A DNA stretch of 64,000 nucleotides from Amaranthus tricolor (lineage: Eukaryota; Streptophyta; Magnoliopsida; Caryophyllales; Amaranthaceae), in assembly GCF_026212465.1 (NCBI RefSeq), contig NC_080059.1, positions 10,820,311 through 10,884,310 on the forward strand, in the 5' to 3' direction. The notes under the pieces were generated by a model. That model did not search any database. It had not been told where the DNA came from and saw only the letters and a program-made list of their open reading frames with translations. Numbering within the stretch: position 1 is the stretch's first letter; each line of letters begins with the position of its first letter. Shown here piece after piece: positions 1-14,000 of the stretch. Position numbers and translations under genes: made by a program.

Positions 1-3000
1 TGGCCCATCTTCTTTTCCTTGGCCTTCTCTTCCATGGCCTTACTAGGCTGGTTAGAATTGGGCCCAGTCTCCTGCCCTATTTCCTACTACTCCATGGGCT
101 CCTCCTTATTCCCAAAGCAATGTCTCCTCCTCTTCTGCTGGTCTTCTTGGCCCGCGACCGGCACAAAGTTATCACATGGGGACTAGTGCTTTTATAGGTT
201 ATGTTCCTATGGACATTGATCATGCTATGAATACTCTTTCTTTGTCTATTCCGGATGAGCAATTTTACATGGATACAGGTGCCACATCCCACATGACTCG
301 CTCTCAAGGTAATTTACTACCATATTTTCCTTTAAAGCATCAGTTCAATAATGCTATGGTTGTTGGTGATGGTAATATGATTCCGATTCTTGGTCACGGG
401 TAACTTTCTTTTCCTTCCTCCCAAAAACCCCTTACCCTCAAAAATGTCTTACATGAACCTAAATTTATTAAATACTTAATTTCTATTCGTAAATTTACTC
501 ATGATAATATGGTTTCCGTTGAATTTGATCCTTTTGGATTTTCTGTAAAGGACTTGGCCACGGGAAACATCGTTTTGAGATCTAATAGCACGGGTGATCT
601 TTATCCTTTCCCGTCTACACATGGAGCTTCTCCTACTTCATCCGCACCATCGACTTTTTCTGTTTTGTCTACTAGTATTTGTCATTCCCATTTAGGTCAT
701 CCGGGCAATACGATTTTAAATTCCTTGTATTCTTCTCGTTTAATTTAATGTAATAAAGATCCTAATTTTGTTTGTCATTCATGTCCTTTAGGGAAACACA
801 TTCAATTTAATTCTCTGTCTATGAGTTCTAAGCCTTTTGATATTGTTCATAGTGATTTGTAGACATCTCCTATTTCTAGTCCATCGAGATACAAATATTA
901 TGCTCTTTTTCTTGACAATTATACTAATTTTTTGTGGACTTTTCCCTTATTTCGCAAATCTCAAGTATTTGATATGTTTGTGAATTTCAATGCCTTTGTT
1001 AATACCCAATTTGAGCTCAAAATAAAATCTTTCCAATGTGATAACGGGGGTGAATTTGACAATAAAATGTTTCATCATTTTTGTACTAGTCGGGGAATTA
1101 CCCTTCGTTTCTCTTGTCCTTACACCTCTCTTAGAATGGCAAATCCGAACGCAAAATCCGCTCCATCAATAACATGATTCGTACTCTTTTGTGTCATGCT
1201 TCTCTTCCTCCGTCTTTTTGGCCTCACGCCTTAAACACAACCACTTATCTCCTTAATATTCTCCCTTCTAAACTCCTTGGCAATCTCACTCCCGCTCACT
1301 TAGTTTATCATAAGTCTCCTACCTATACTCATCTACGGGTTTTTGGTTGTTTATGTTTCCCTCTCTTTTCGTCTACTACTATCCATAAACTCCATCCTAG
1401 TTCCGCTCCGGGTTTCTTTTTGGGTTACCCTTCTTCTCATAGGGGTTATAAGTACTATGATCTCTCATCCCGTAAAATCATTATATCTCAACATGTTCTC
1501 TTTGATGAGGCCACTTTTCCTTTTTCTTGCTCTCATTCACCGTCTCCCCAAACCTACCATTTCTTAGATGATCCTATTCCTATTCTTTTACTCAAAATAG
1601 CCCAAACACTTTCCCCTACCCAGCCTATGCCCCATACTGGGCCTGATCCTACCCTCGGCCCAACAACGCCCCCCAATTCCTCCCCTTGCTCACCTCTATT
1701 CTCTTCTTGTCCTGCTCCTACTTCCGGCCTAGCTGCACCCCAGCCCACTATTATCCTCTCCTCCTCTCCTCCCATTAACCCTCCTAACTCTATAGGGCCT
1801 GTCTCACGCAGCCCAATACACTGCCAGCCTTATTCTCCCCGCTCCTCTTCCAATACCGAATCTTTATCCTCACCACCCGGCATGGTTACGCGTAGTAAAC
1901 ATGGTATTTTCAAACCCAACCCCAAATACTACTCCTAAGCCTTATCCGTTTCTTTTTCATCCTTACCTAAAACTCCTCCCCATGCCCTTCGTGACCCGAA
2001 CTGGAAGTTAGCTATGCAAGAGGAATTTGATGCCTTAATTGAGAATCACACTTGGGATCTTGTACCTCGTCCTCCTAATGCTAATGTCATTCGGTCCTTG
2101 TGTTTCGTGTTAAGACTAAGTCTGATGATTCTTTTGAGCGCTATAAAGCGTGTCTTGTTGGTGACGGTAAATCTCAAAGGGAAGGCATTGACTGTGATGA
2201 AACTTTTAGTCCGGTTGTGAAACATGCTTCTATTCACATTGTTTTAAGCATTGCCCTTTCTCGGTCTTGGTCCATTCATCAACTGGATGTTAAGAATGCT
2301 TTTCTTCATGGTCACTTGACTATGACTGTATACATGCATCAGCCTCTAGGTTTTCGTGATCCTGCTCGTCCCGATCATGTTTTTCTTCTTCGCAAATCTC
2401 TTTATGGTCTCAAACAAGCCCCACGTGCTTGGTACCAACGGTTTACCAATTTTGCAACTACTATTGGTTTTTTAACAACATCTCTGATAATTCTCTTTTT
2501 GTTTACTATCGTGGTTCTGATATTGCTTATCTGTTGTTATATGTCTCAATGTAAGCCTGTTTCTACTCCTGTTGCTACATCTGGGAAACTTTGCACTAAT
2601 GATGGTTCCCCTTGTGATGATCCTACATTGTATCGTAGTCTGGCTAGTGCTTTTCTGTATCTTACTTTTACTCGACCAGATATTTCCTATGTTGTTCAGC
2701 AAGTTTGCCTATATATGCATGATCCTAGAGTTGAACATATGGCTGCTATTCAACGCGTTCTTCCCTATATCAAGGGTACTCTTCACCACGGTTTGCAATT
2801 GTATCGATCTACTATTTCAACTCTTTTGTCCTATACCGATGTCGATTTGGGTGGTTGCCCTGTTACCCGTCATTCTACTTCTGGTTACTGTATTTTTTTG
2901 GGTGATAATTTAATTTCTTGGTCAGCTAAATGGTAACCTACTGTTTCTAAATCCAGTGCTGAGGCAGAATATCGTGGTGTTGCTAATTCCGTTTCTGAGA

Positions 3001-3308
3001 CTTGTTGGATTCGTAAAATACTCCTTGAGCTTCACTATCCTATTACTACGGCTATTCTTATCTATTGTGACAATGTTAGTGCCGTTTATTTGGCCGGTAA
3101 CCCTGTGCATCACCAGCGCACTAAACATATTGAGATCGACATTCACTTTGTTCGTGAAAAGGTTAAACGTGGTGATGTTCGGGTACTTCATGTTCCAACT
3201 CGTTATCAGATTGCTGACATTTTCACCAAAGGTCTTCCTCAAGTCTTATTTGATGATTTTCGATCCAGTCTCAGCGTCTGTCAACCTCCCGATTCGACTG
3301 CAGGGGTG
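1..3308 (+). pseudogene. Decayed Ty1/copia gag-pol (3' part of gag to RNase H)
   Basis: The usual copia order is readable across several frames: aspartic protease with DTGATSHM (272 onward), GAG pre-integrase HSHLGHPGN (about 688-714), integrase core with CDNGGEF (about 1037-1057), the integrase tail with FGCL and GFFLGY (about 1335-1425), reverse transcriptase with QLDVKNAFLHG and SLYGLKQAPRAWY (about 2280-2435), and RNase H ending in ADIFTKGLP (about 3213-3239). In-frame stops occur near 400, 746 and 860, the frame shifts near 1170, 1940 and 2098, and a deletion near 2543 removes the catalytic YVDD. The Pro/Ser-rich linker at 1500-1900 is typical of these polyproteins. The 5' LTR and most of gag lie outside the window. 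It is dead DNA with no intact protein; the family call is secure. Confidence 0.95.
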
Positions 3309-3480
3309 TGTTAGAATAATATCTTTTGATTGATAGAATATTTTGTATTATCAATATGATTGTGTAGAATATTGTGTAAATATTTAGTTTGCTAAATTAC
3401 AGATTATATTATTGTATATAACATTTTTCCATCTAATGAGAATGACACCCAATGACCCAATCAACCAATCTATTCTTTCA
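3309..3480 (+). mobile_element. 3' LTR of the copia relic
   Basis: It starts with TGTTAGAATAAT directly after a short purine tract (GCAGGGGTG, a worn polypurine tract, 3299-3308). The polyprotein stop codon overlaps its first bases, as is usual in copia elements. It ends in TTCTTTCA at 3480, giving TG...CA borders and a short length of 172 bp. The start is well supported; the end is a best guess because the 5' LTR is off the window and cannot be compared. Confidence 0.65.
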
Positions 3481-4964
3481 TGTTTATGTCACAAATTTTT
3501 AACAAAATTAACCTTATTCATCCTGATTTAATATTTTTATAATACTTATAGTCTATAGTCTCTAAATATTTTCCACTAACTTTATAAAAATATTTTTTAT
3601 TAGTTGGGGTCTCTATAATTTTTCCACTAGCTTTTATATAATATTTTTTTAAGGTTTATGGTCTCCACTTTTCCTACATTAAATTTATTATTCAATAAAA
3701 TAATATGTCTATTATCTAAATGATTTTGTTTTTCTTAGTTTTTGTGAACATTCCTTGTGGGAACTTCATTAAGGAATGGAGAAAATATATTTTTACTATA
3801 ATAATCAATATATAACCTAACTTATTTATTTACGTGTTATAAGTTTGTCAAACATAGGTGATAAAATTATCTTTTGAAATTTATTTCACCATCTTTTTCT
3901 TATAATTTACTTAAATAATTAATGTATAATCTATTTAATTTGTGTAGTATTTTTAATATAGCCATGTAAGTAGTGTATATGATAATCTATAAAAAACTAT
4001 TTTAAAATTATTTTCTTTACTTAATTTATTACAAAAATATTTTGATAAAAATAAATTTTTTACATAAATAATTAATATGTTATCCAATAATTATCCATTG
4101 TAACTAAAAGATATTACATATCTTAATTGATTGTATATGGTAAAAATTAGTAAATAAAATGTAGTTTCAAAATCTTTTGTAATTGATCTATTAAACAAAT
4201 CTAATCAGAAAGATATTACATGTTATGCTAAAAAAATATTTGTCTAATAAGAACATGAAAAGAGTATTGTGTAACCGACATATGTCCTAATTATTTCTTC
4301 ATTAGTGTATTGTATAGATAGATAGATAGATAAGCTTTTAAGCTGGCTTTTACTTTGTTAGCTTTTCTCAATTGTTTTTGGTTAGTTGACCTTCTTTTCT
4401 CCTAATAAAAGGCAATTAACAATACTAATTTACCAAATATCTCTTTAAATAATTGGCTTATTCAGCTAGCTTAAAATCTAACAAAACAGTAAAAATATTT
4501 TTAATTGATCAATGTAAGTCGACAATTAACAACCAACCATCATCAGTAACTAAATAGCCAACAATCATTTGTCAAACAACGAAAAAGAAATTTTACTCAT
4601 CCAATCACCCGACTCAAGGGCATACCCATCCATAAAGCCTAAGATGCCAAACATGAAGAACCCTTTAACAACAAAAAAGTTGTTTTGACTTGTACCTCTC
4701 AAATGCTTATGAGTTATGACACTCGCTTGTTAGGCCTACAGCATTTCTTTACTTTTAAGTCAACTTTCTATCAAATTATGTTTTTATTTATTATACTGTA
4801 TACAATAAAGTTATTTAGGGTAACTTGGCGGTTAGAAATTGCTTCCCATATAGTCCCTACCCCCATCTCATGAAAATTGTCCTATTGAAAATTTAAGAAA
4901 AATAATTAGATTGTTGTTTTATGAAAAAGTAAGAAAAATATGTTAAGTTTGATGTATGAATAAG
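3481..4964. other. AT-rich intergenic DNA, no gene seen
   Basis: There are no ORFs with recognisable homology. A short (GATA)n run lies at about 4315-4332. The rest is AT-rich sequence, probably decayed transposon DNA. Confidence 0.6.
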
Positions 4965-5260
4965 TGTTGACACTTAAGATTCTTATGTTATCAGAATATG
5001 TTATCAGAATATGTTAAGTTTTTATGTATGAAAAATATGTTATCAGAATATTATGTTTTAGGAAGTTAAGATCTTTTTTAATATTTAGGATATTAAGGTT
5101 ATTTTGTTTCCTATTATTTAGGTTTAGGTTAATATTTTGTTTTCTTATTTTTAGTCCTAATCTTATGTATAAATAGAGGTGTTCCTCTCATTGATAAATC
5201 AATACAAATCAAGTATTCGAAACCCAAATCAGTCTAATTTCCGCATTATAATTTTCTGCA
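4965..5260 (+). mobile_element. Solo-LTR-like sequence (copia type)
   Basis: The sequence starts TGTTGACACTTAAG and ends TTTTCTGCA. It contains a TATA box (TATAAATAGAGG, about 5167-5178) followed by the CAATACAAATCAAGTATTC pattern common near the ends of plant copia LTRs. No primer-binding site follows at 5261, so it is a solo or truncated LTR. The flanking 5-bp sequences (ATAAG, GGACA) do not match, so the borders or insertion history are uncertain. Short direct repeats of TGTTATCAGAATA occur inside. Confidence 0.5.
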
Positions 5261-5940
5261 GGACAAAGGGAATAATATTCTCTATTTTAAACGATATTAC
5301 TAACACTTTTTTAATTCTTATACAAATTTTCTCATATTTTTACTCTATTTTAATACTATTCATATAATTTTAATATTTCCATCATATTTATAATATTTGT
5401 GTAAAAGTGTCTATACTCATGAAAACAAAGTGAATATATTTATATGGATACACTTTTCATAATACATTTATTCCATTAAATATACTACTAGTATATTTTT
5501 ACCTAAGTTGACTATAATTTAAGTACTCCTATACTATAAAAAGAAGTTACTACTACTTGCACTTAGCTTCCTTCTTCCCTTTCGTTTGGCACATACATTC
5601 ATTCCTTTGGTATTGCTATATTTTGCTTGCTTTTTGGCTATATCCTATGTTCTTATATTCTCTTTCTAATTTCCTCCACAAAGTCATTATCTTTTCATCT
5701 CACAAATTTAATTTTGTATTTTGAACTAAAAATAACAAATTATCTCTAAAACCTTTTTTCATGCTATCGAATGTTATCATTAACATTGAGCATACGGAAA
5801 TATATGTGCAAATCAAACAAAATCAAACCTAACAACATTTTAATATTGATGGATGACTAGCAATTACACATCTAAGTTTAGCAACAATAAAAATAATAAT
5901 GTAAGAGTTTTAATTCCAAAAGATAAATTAATAAGATATA
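5261..5940. other. AT-rich intergenic DNA, no gene seen
   Basis: Poly-T and poly-A rich. I see no coding signal or clear element borders. Confidence 0.5.
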
Positions 5941-6547
<607 letters not shown>

Positions 6548-6639
6548 TTAGAGTACCATGCAAATAAAGAATAAAATAAATAAATTTGGGATAGTAATAG
6601 TAGTATGAGTTCCATTCATATTTCATAACATATATATTT

Positions 6640-6826
6640 GTCATATTTTCGGATCACTGCGCTCTTTCTCGTTCGTCCTTCTTCATCATCATCACCCTAT
6701 CACCATCGCAGATCTCTCTGTCGTCGTAGATCAATCATTTCTTTAATAATTTGCTTTTCATATACATTTTATCTCTTTGCTCTGTTTTTCATCAAGATTC
6801 TTGCGTTAGTGATTCTCATTGATCAG
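6640..6826 (+). other. Probable 5' UTR exon of the GT14-like gene
   Basis: A pyrimidine-rich, less AT-rich segment with UTR-like composition ends in a usable donor (GATCAG followed by GTTCTT at 6827). The next acceptor (ATACAG, ends 7940) opens the exon that carries the start codon at 8072. The intron would be 6827-7940. The transcription start is not determined; cDNA would decide. Confidence 0.45.
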
Positions 6827-8071
6827 GTTCTTCTTCACTCGATCAGCTACGTATCTATTTATCGCTCCATTATTAGAAATGTTTTTGTCGATCCTGTGTA
6901 ATTTAGAGATTTAGATTTTTATTTTGATATCTATTTTTGATTGCATAATTTTATCTGCGCTAAAGATTGATCATGTTCCACAATTTGGAACGTTTTAGGG
7001 CATAGTGCATGTGTAATGCGTTATTGAATTTTGAGTTTTTATGATTAAAGTAAAATATTTGATGTCACATTCTTTGGTATTTGGATGTCTTAATTACCTT
7101 AGAAACCGACATTGTTGTTCGTAGAAGTTGAGGCATATTGTATTTTTGTTAAATTTGGCTTAAGATTATTATTATGATGATGGATTGCATCAACTTACAA
7201 AAGTTTTATCTTCCATAATTTATGTTGCTTTAAACAAAGAGTTTGTGGAAATACTGTCAAAGATTCGACTGTGTTTTGGATTAACGAAATCAATATTAGC
7301 AAGTCACCATTTAATGTGTAATTTTTGAAGGATTATTTAAAAAAAATCAATTATATGCTTAAGGTGGCTTTTTTTCAAAATATTTTTTTTGTGTTTTGAA
7401 TCTCTGTAGTTCAGTATGTATGTAAGAAATTGGAGTTATATTTGACTAAGGTATTATCTTCAAGGCTGATAATGAAAATTGTGAGACTGTAGGATGGGAT
7501 TAAAAGTGGAGTTGATGTGTCAGAATTTAATGAAATATTTGATTAAGATTCTGTTATTAAAAGGAAAATTATAGAGATGGCTTTGGCCATGAGGTTTTAA
7601 GGAGAGTGGATTGAATAAGATGAATAAGTTAATAGTATAAATTTAGTATTTACACTTATATTGGAATGTAATATTCAATTTAGCAACGCTGTCTTATAGT
7701 AGATGAATGATAGATTAAATCTTTTGTTTATCGCCATTAAAAATTGAAAATTTTTCAATAAATAAGAGCAGAAATTATATTATTTGTTCATGGCTTCATC
7801 ATCTTTAAGACGGCCCTGCTCAAAGTATTGAACAAATAAGTTTCAATATATGGAAATTTTGTGCAAGCTTAAGTTATGGCATACATTAGAAAGCAAGTCA
7901 TTAATCGTGGATACTTATTAATCGTGTCTTTGAAATACAGGAATTTCTTGAAGTGTACTCTGACGTTATTGATTGATCGAATACTAGTATGGGATTCGAA
8001 GTTCAAAAGATTACTCCCAGATAATGCTTGACTCTAAATGAAGGCAGTTTCGCTTAAAAGCTCTCGAGACC

Positions 8072-11000
8072 ATGCCCAGTTTGCGTCAGCGTCCACATAT
8101 AAAGAGGCCTGTATGGATCATAGTCACGGTTTCTATGGTGTGTTTCTTTCTCATTGCTGCTTATGTCTCTCCTTTTCGACATTCTGCACCCTGCAGTATC
8201 TTTTCTTCTAGAGGTTGTCTAATCTATGCCGAAGAAGAATCTTCACAAACTAGGGAGCTGACTGATGATGAGATTTATAGTCGTGTTGTGATTAGAGAAG
8301 TATTGAAGGCACCTCTTGTTGAATCTAAAAACCCAAAAATTGCCTTTATGTTTCTGACTCCAGGTTCCCTTCCTTTTGAAAGACTCTGGGATAAGTTCTT
8401 TCAGGTAACACTTCTTTTTGACCTTAGACTAGGGGGTATCCTTTTCATATCTTAGATGATCATTAGAATCTGTCTAACCATTTGCATTGGAATACTTTTC
8501 ATTATTCTAGTCTTCTAGATGATGATCAAATGAACTTCGTATCTTACTATTTATAGTATCTGTATGAGCTATGTCTACTTCTATGAGCACTGTGTGGTTA
8601 TACATTTGTCTATCAGACTTTTATAGAACATTGGGCTACATGATAGCAGTTTGGGAAAATTTGAAAACAATAAGACAAAAAATCAAAAAAATGAACCAAA
8701 TAATTCAACTTTCAAACTTATTCCAAAAGTAAGCGTGAAAATCCCAAATTTTGAGGTTTGGGGCTGTTCGAACAGGTCAAAAAAGACAAAAATAGTTGTT
8801 CCCACTTAATAACTGGGAACAGCTTTGATTTTTTTTTTGAACTGCGAACAACTATCTGTGTATTTGTGCAGCTATCTGTTTGCAGTTAGTAACTGCAAAC
8901 AGTTCAAAACAAGTCAAATAGTTGTTCGCAGTTAGTGACTGCGAACAACTATTTTGTCCTATTTGGCTGTTCGCAGTCCAAACCTCAGGTTTGGAATTTT
9001 CACGCTTACTTTTGGAAAATTTTTGAAAACTAGTTTATTTTGTTAATTTTTTTTTCACTTAACCTTTTCAAACTTTTGCAGTTTGCAATGTAATTTTTGT
9101 GATAAAATGCCAAACTGAGATTTTGCTGCTGCTGTTGTACTTGAGGCTCTCTGATATGGATTTGTAGTGTTTAATTTATGATATCTTATTCTTTCTGATC
9201 TTGTGTGTGTGCGGGGGGGGGGGGGGGGGGGTGGGGGGGGGGGGTGTTCATGAAAAATTCGAATGAAATAGCTACTTCTGTGCAATAACGTCTAATGCTC
9301 AATTTTCATAGCTTACGTTTATTGATTAAGCTTTGACACCGAGTAGACTGTCTATTGTTTAAAGAAACCAATATTTGTCCACTTTCTGCATTAAATTGGT
9401 GATCATACATAATCGGCATATACATAAATGATAAACCTAAATACAAGCATAGAAGCATATCCTTTTTACGAAGCCCTCTTTTCGAGTTTATTAAATAGAT
9501 GGTAGTATGTTTGATTTAAGTAACCAGTCTTTAATTTTGTTGCATTGAATATAGATAGTTACCGGGTAGACCTTTTGTGAATGCTGATATATGTCTGCTC
9601 TTGTCATCAACCATAATGATATGACATAATTTTTCTATTGGTAGGGTCATGAAGGAAGGTTTTCCATTTTTGTACACGCATCAAGGGAGAAACCAGTGCA
9701 TGTAAGCCGTTACTTTCTTGGTCGAGACATTCGGAGTGACAAGGTAATTAATTGGTTTTGTTGTAAGCTTTTCCTGAGCTGTTTCTCAATAGTGGCTTCC
9801 CCAATGAGCTATTATTGTACCATTGTAATGCTATGAATCAAGAGCAACGGTTAATTAAGTGTCATAGTTGGAATAGCTTGTTGTATTTCTGGTTTAGGAC
9901 AGAAATTTTATAGTTTTTGAACGTAGGTTTCATTTCCCATTTTTAAGTAATCTGGGTTTCCTTCTGTGACTTGATATTTGACTTTCTTTCTGATGCGGGT
10001 CTTCTTGGATGTAATAATATTGCTTTTTTCTGAGAGCCCCCCAATTGGAATCTAGTGCACATTAAAAATGTTGCTCTGTCTTCTTTTTGTTGTGTGCTAT
10101 GCTATGTTTCTTTTTGCTGCCAAAAAAGACCGGGTTGTGCTATAAATTCGTCGTTTCTTGAAATGAAAATTGGGTTTATGCTTCTATAAAAATTTTAGCA
10201 GGTAGTTTGGGGTAAAATTTCCATGGTTGATGCAGAAAGGAGACTTCTTGCTCATGCTCTTAAGGATCCTGACAATCAGCACTTTGTCTTACTCTCCGAT
10301 AGGTTAATACCTTCATTGCTTTTGCTAAATTCTTTGTGAACTTCGCATGTAATTGCTGGATGACAAATATACTGCAAATAAAGATGACATCGTTGATATT
10401 TTTCTTATTGCAGCTGTATACCACTTCATAATTTTGATTATATTTTCAACTATCTGATGTTCACAAATGTCAGCTTTCTTGATTGGTAAGAAATTAATTA
10501 TGCCAATTGATAATTCTTCACACAAGCGTCAATTGCTATCAAGCATTATCCGTTGTAGCCTGTAGGTCTAAATATATCCATGGGAATTGTCTATTGTATG
10601 TTTGAATTTTTCTGCTGAGAGTTGGCTCTACCTGGACCCCTATGAAACCGTTGCATCATTTGGTTCAAAGTGAAATAAAAATGACCATCTAATATCACAT
10701 CCATGTTGGAGTAACTAGTACCAATTGCGGTAGTTGAGGTAAAATAAAAAGTTGGACACTCATACACACATATTGATCATCAAGATTTCTTTTGGAAATG
10801 TTTCTAGGAATCAGATGTATCTGAGTTCTAATCGTCTATAGAGCAGAATTTACTATAGCAAAACAACATTTTATGTTGGTGTCCATGTTCTCGCAATGTG
10901 TTTATTTTACGCTATTTTGCCTTTTAATTGTACTAAATTTGTTTTTCATAGATCTTGATTATACATGATTTATTATTGGCCTTCATTATTTTTGTTATAT

Positions 11001-14000
11001 GACCTTCGAGTGACAAATCTAATGAACCTTGATTTTATCCTGCAGTTTTACAGACCTTGGGCCACATGGTAGTGGAAGGTATTCTGAGCACATGTTGCCT
11101 GAGGTTGAAAAGAACGACTTCCGGAAGGGTTCACAGGTATAATTTGAAGCACATCTATCTTCTGTGATTATTGAACTAGCAAATGTTTTACAATTGGTCT
11201 CTTTTTGTTATGAAACACAGCACCGTTCTCAGTTTTACCTAATTTTTTTTGAAATTGCAATTCGCACAAAATGAAAAAAACAGATTCTCTTTTTTAATTC
11301 TCAATTCATAAGGGATAAGGAAATTATTTCCTTGATGTTATATAAAACACAGCACCATCCTCAGAACTTTGTCTGGCATGGCGTGGAAACTTATTTCCTT
11401 TATATCTAACGAAGGAAAAGGAAATTTGCGTATCCAGGTCATTTTTCTGTTATGTTCAGGTGCTTGTTAGTTACTTAGTATGTGTAGCCCTGATTCATGT
11501 AGAATACATTTAGATAAACATATGATTTTTCTCAACAGTAACGCCAACAATAGTTAACTTCCTCTATTTCTTTTTGTTTGTTATGAAAGGTTCTTTCTGG
11601 ATGAACTAGTTCTGATATAAAAACCAATGGAGGCTTCCTGCAGTTTCCTGATGTTTACTTTGGTTTTCCTTGTAGATATTTTTAGCTGTAATAAGGACCT
11701 TTGAATAAATATTTTCTGTATTCTTAGTTAGCCATAGCCTTATTTAAAGATAAAGTAATCTTTCTTCCAATCCAATTTTGTTTTACTCTCTATTTTGGGA
11801 AAGCTTGTGAAATCCACATTGTTTAATCATGATGGAAACTTTGAGATCCATCTCTTTGCGCATCTTATATTTGTAATTATACATTTATTTCATTTTACAC
11901 GATTGTGTTTCCTATAATTTGGTTGATTTAACAACACTTCCATGTAATTTTTTTTCAGTGGTTTACTATGAAACGCCAGCATGCCTTAATAGTCATGGCT
12001 GACAGCTTATATTACAGAAAATTCAAGCTATATTGCAGGGTAATCTCTATGTTTTTGTAGTTCACATTCAATTTTTTAGAAATAAAAGCTATTGATATTC
12101 CCCTTATGTATAATGTGTTACAAATTGCAATTACTTTTTCAATGTTTTACACTATATTTGGATTGAAAGAATTTAAAGGAAAGAAAAGGAAGAGACTTTG
12201 AGAGATATAATTTCTTTTATTTGGATAGCAAATTTGAAGGGGGGGATTTGGAAGCAAGGGATTTGAAGGAATTAATTCCCTTAATTTTGTTATCATTCCC
12301 TCCCCTTCCACCTCCTTCCCTCCCTCTCTCCCTCCCTCCCTCTTTCCTTTGTTTTTACTTTCCCTCTTAAATTTTTATCCAATGTTTGGGTACCAATTTT
12401 GGATGGAAGGGGAGGAAAAAAAAAAGAGGAGGGGAAGGGAGGGGAAATAGGCGTGGCTTTTTAAAATTGTGAAGGAGATCGTCCTCCTAATTCCTTTTCC
12501 TCCCTCCCCTATTGGTAATCCAAATGAGGGGAATATTATACCTCCATGTCCCTTTTTTTCCTTTCTCTCCATTTTCTCCTATGCGAAGTCCAAAAATGGT
12601 ATTAAAAGTTGCTACATGAAAAGCTCCTGCATTCAATTAGATTACATCGCCAAAGGGGTTACAGTATTTTCATCTGCTACATAAACTTGCCTTTTGTTTA
12701 TACCATATATAGCTTTAGCCTTGAGATATTTTGTGTCTTCTCAGTACCAACGTTGAAATGCATTACTTGAAAGCTGGAGTTTCCATTTTAATTATTTTCA
12801 TTCCAAGCTCATTTTAGTTATATAATCAACATGTCAGCTGCATGAATTTATGAGTATAGTATCAGGTTTTAAATCCATTTATATTTGATGAACCTTTGCT
12901 CCAGTTTTGTGAATTGGGAAATTGTATCCTTAGTCAATCATTCAAGATTTGTAAGTGGTTGAAACCTTGGTGCTATTGCTATAATTAGAGAGCTGACTGT
13001 ATAGTTTTGAAGACTTTCAGATCCTGTGAGAAGGCGACTGAAAGGATACACTTATAACAGTTTTTTAGTCAGTGTGCAAACTGAATTATTTTCAAACAAC
13101 TTTAATATAAAGTTAATGATGTGATTAATGAATCTTACCGTTTCATTAAGGCCTTCTCAAAGAATTCTAATAGAAGTATAAAGTCAATGATGTGGATAAT
13201 ATAAAGTTAATGAGAGTGTCTCATTCAGTTCATAGAAGATACACTTTCAGCTTAAAACATATCCATGTGATTAGTGAATCTTACCCGTTTCATTAAGGCC
13301 TTCTCATTTGATCCTAAATGATAACACAACCATATGACAGTGTGAATCAGATTCACTATTAATATGCTATGTATGTGTATACACTATTTCCTAAGATTCG
13401 AAATGCTAAAGATAATTAAAAGTCTTCAAATCTGTGTTACATTGAGGTTACATTATGTGGGGTTATGACTTCTGAGGGGATCCATTCGGGAAGAATGAAT
13501 ATATCTATTGGGTTAAATTAAAGGATTCTATCATTTTGACATCTAGCGATCAATATTGACCTTTGTGTCAACATTGATGATTTGAGTATTGTGGTGGCAA
13601 CATCATCATACTGCCATATCTACTGAACCATTTTTGTTGTGTTGGTGTTTGAATACTTGTTCATAATAGGAGTAAGTGTAGGAGATTCTATTGATTTTTG
13701 TTGTTGTCTTCTATAGCCAGGAATGGAGTACGGGAAGAACTGCTATGCAGATGAACACTATTTACCTACATTCTTCCGTGTTAGTTGTTTTCAAACTTCT
13801 CTACTTCATGCTTGTCGATATTCTTTCACGTGTGTTCCTGACGTTACCTTTGAAAAACGTTCAGATGATTGATCCTGTTGGAATAGCAAATTGGTCAGTG
13901 ACATATGTTGATTGGTCCGAGAGAAAGTGGCATCCCAGGTCCTTCAGAGCTGAAGACGTCAGTTTTGAGCTTCTAAGAAATATGACAGTATGATTTCTTA

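Noticed and set aside
1554..1775. Gly/Glu-rich - strand ORF
   Set aside because: Antisense of the Pro/Ser-rich copia linker.
9055..9285. Pro-rich - strand ORF
   Set aside because: Created by the poly-G tract in an intron.
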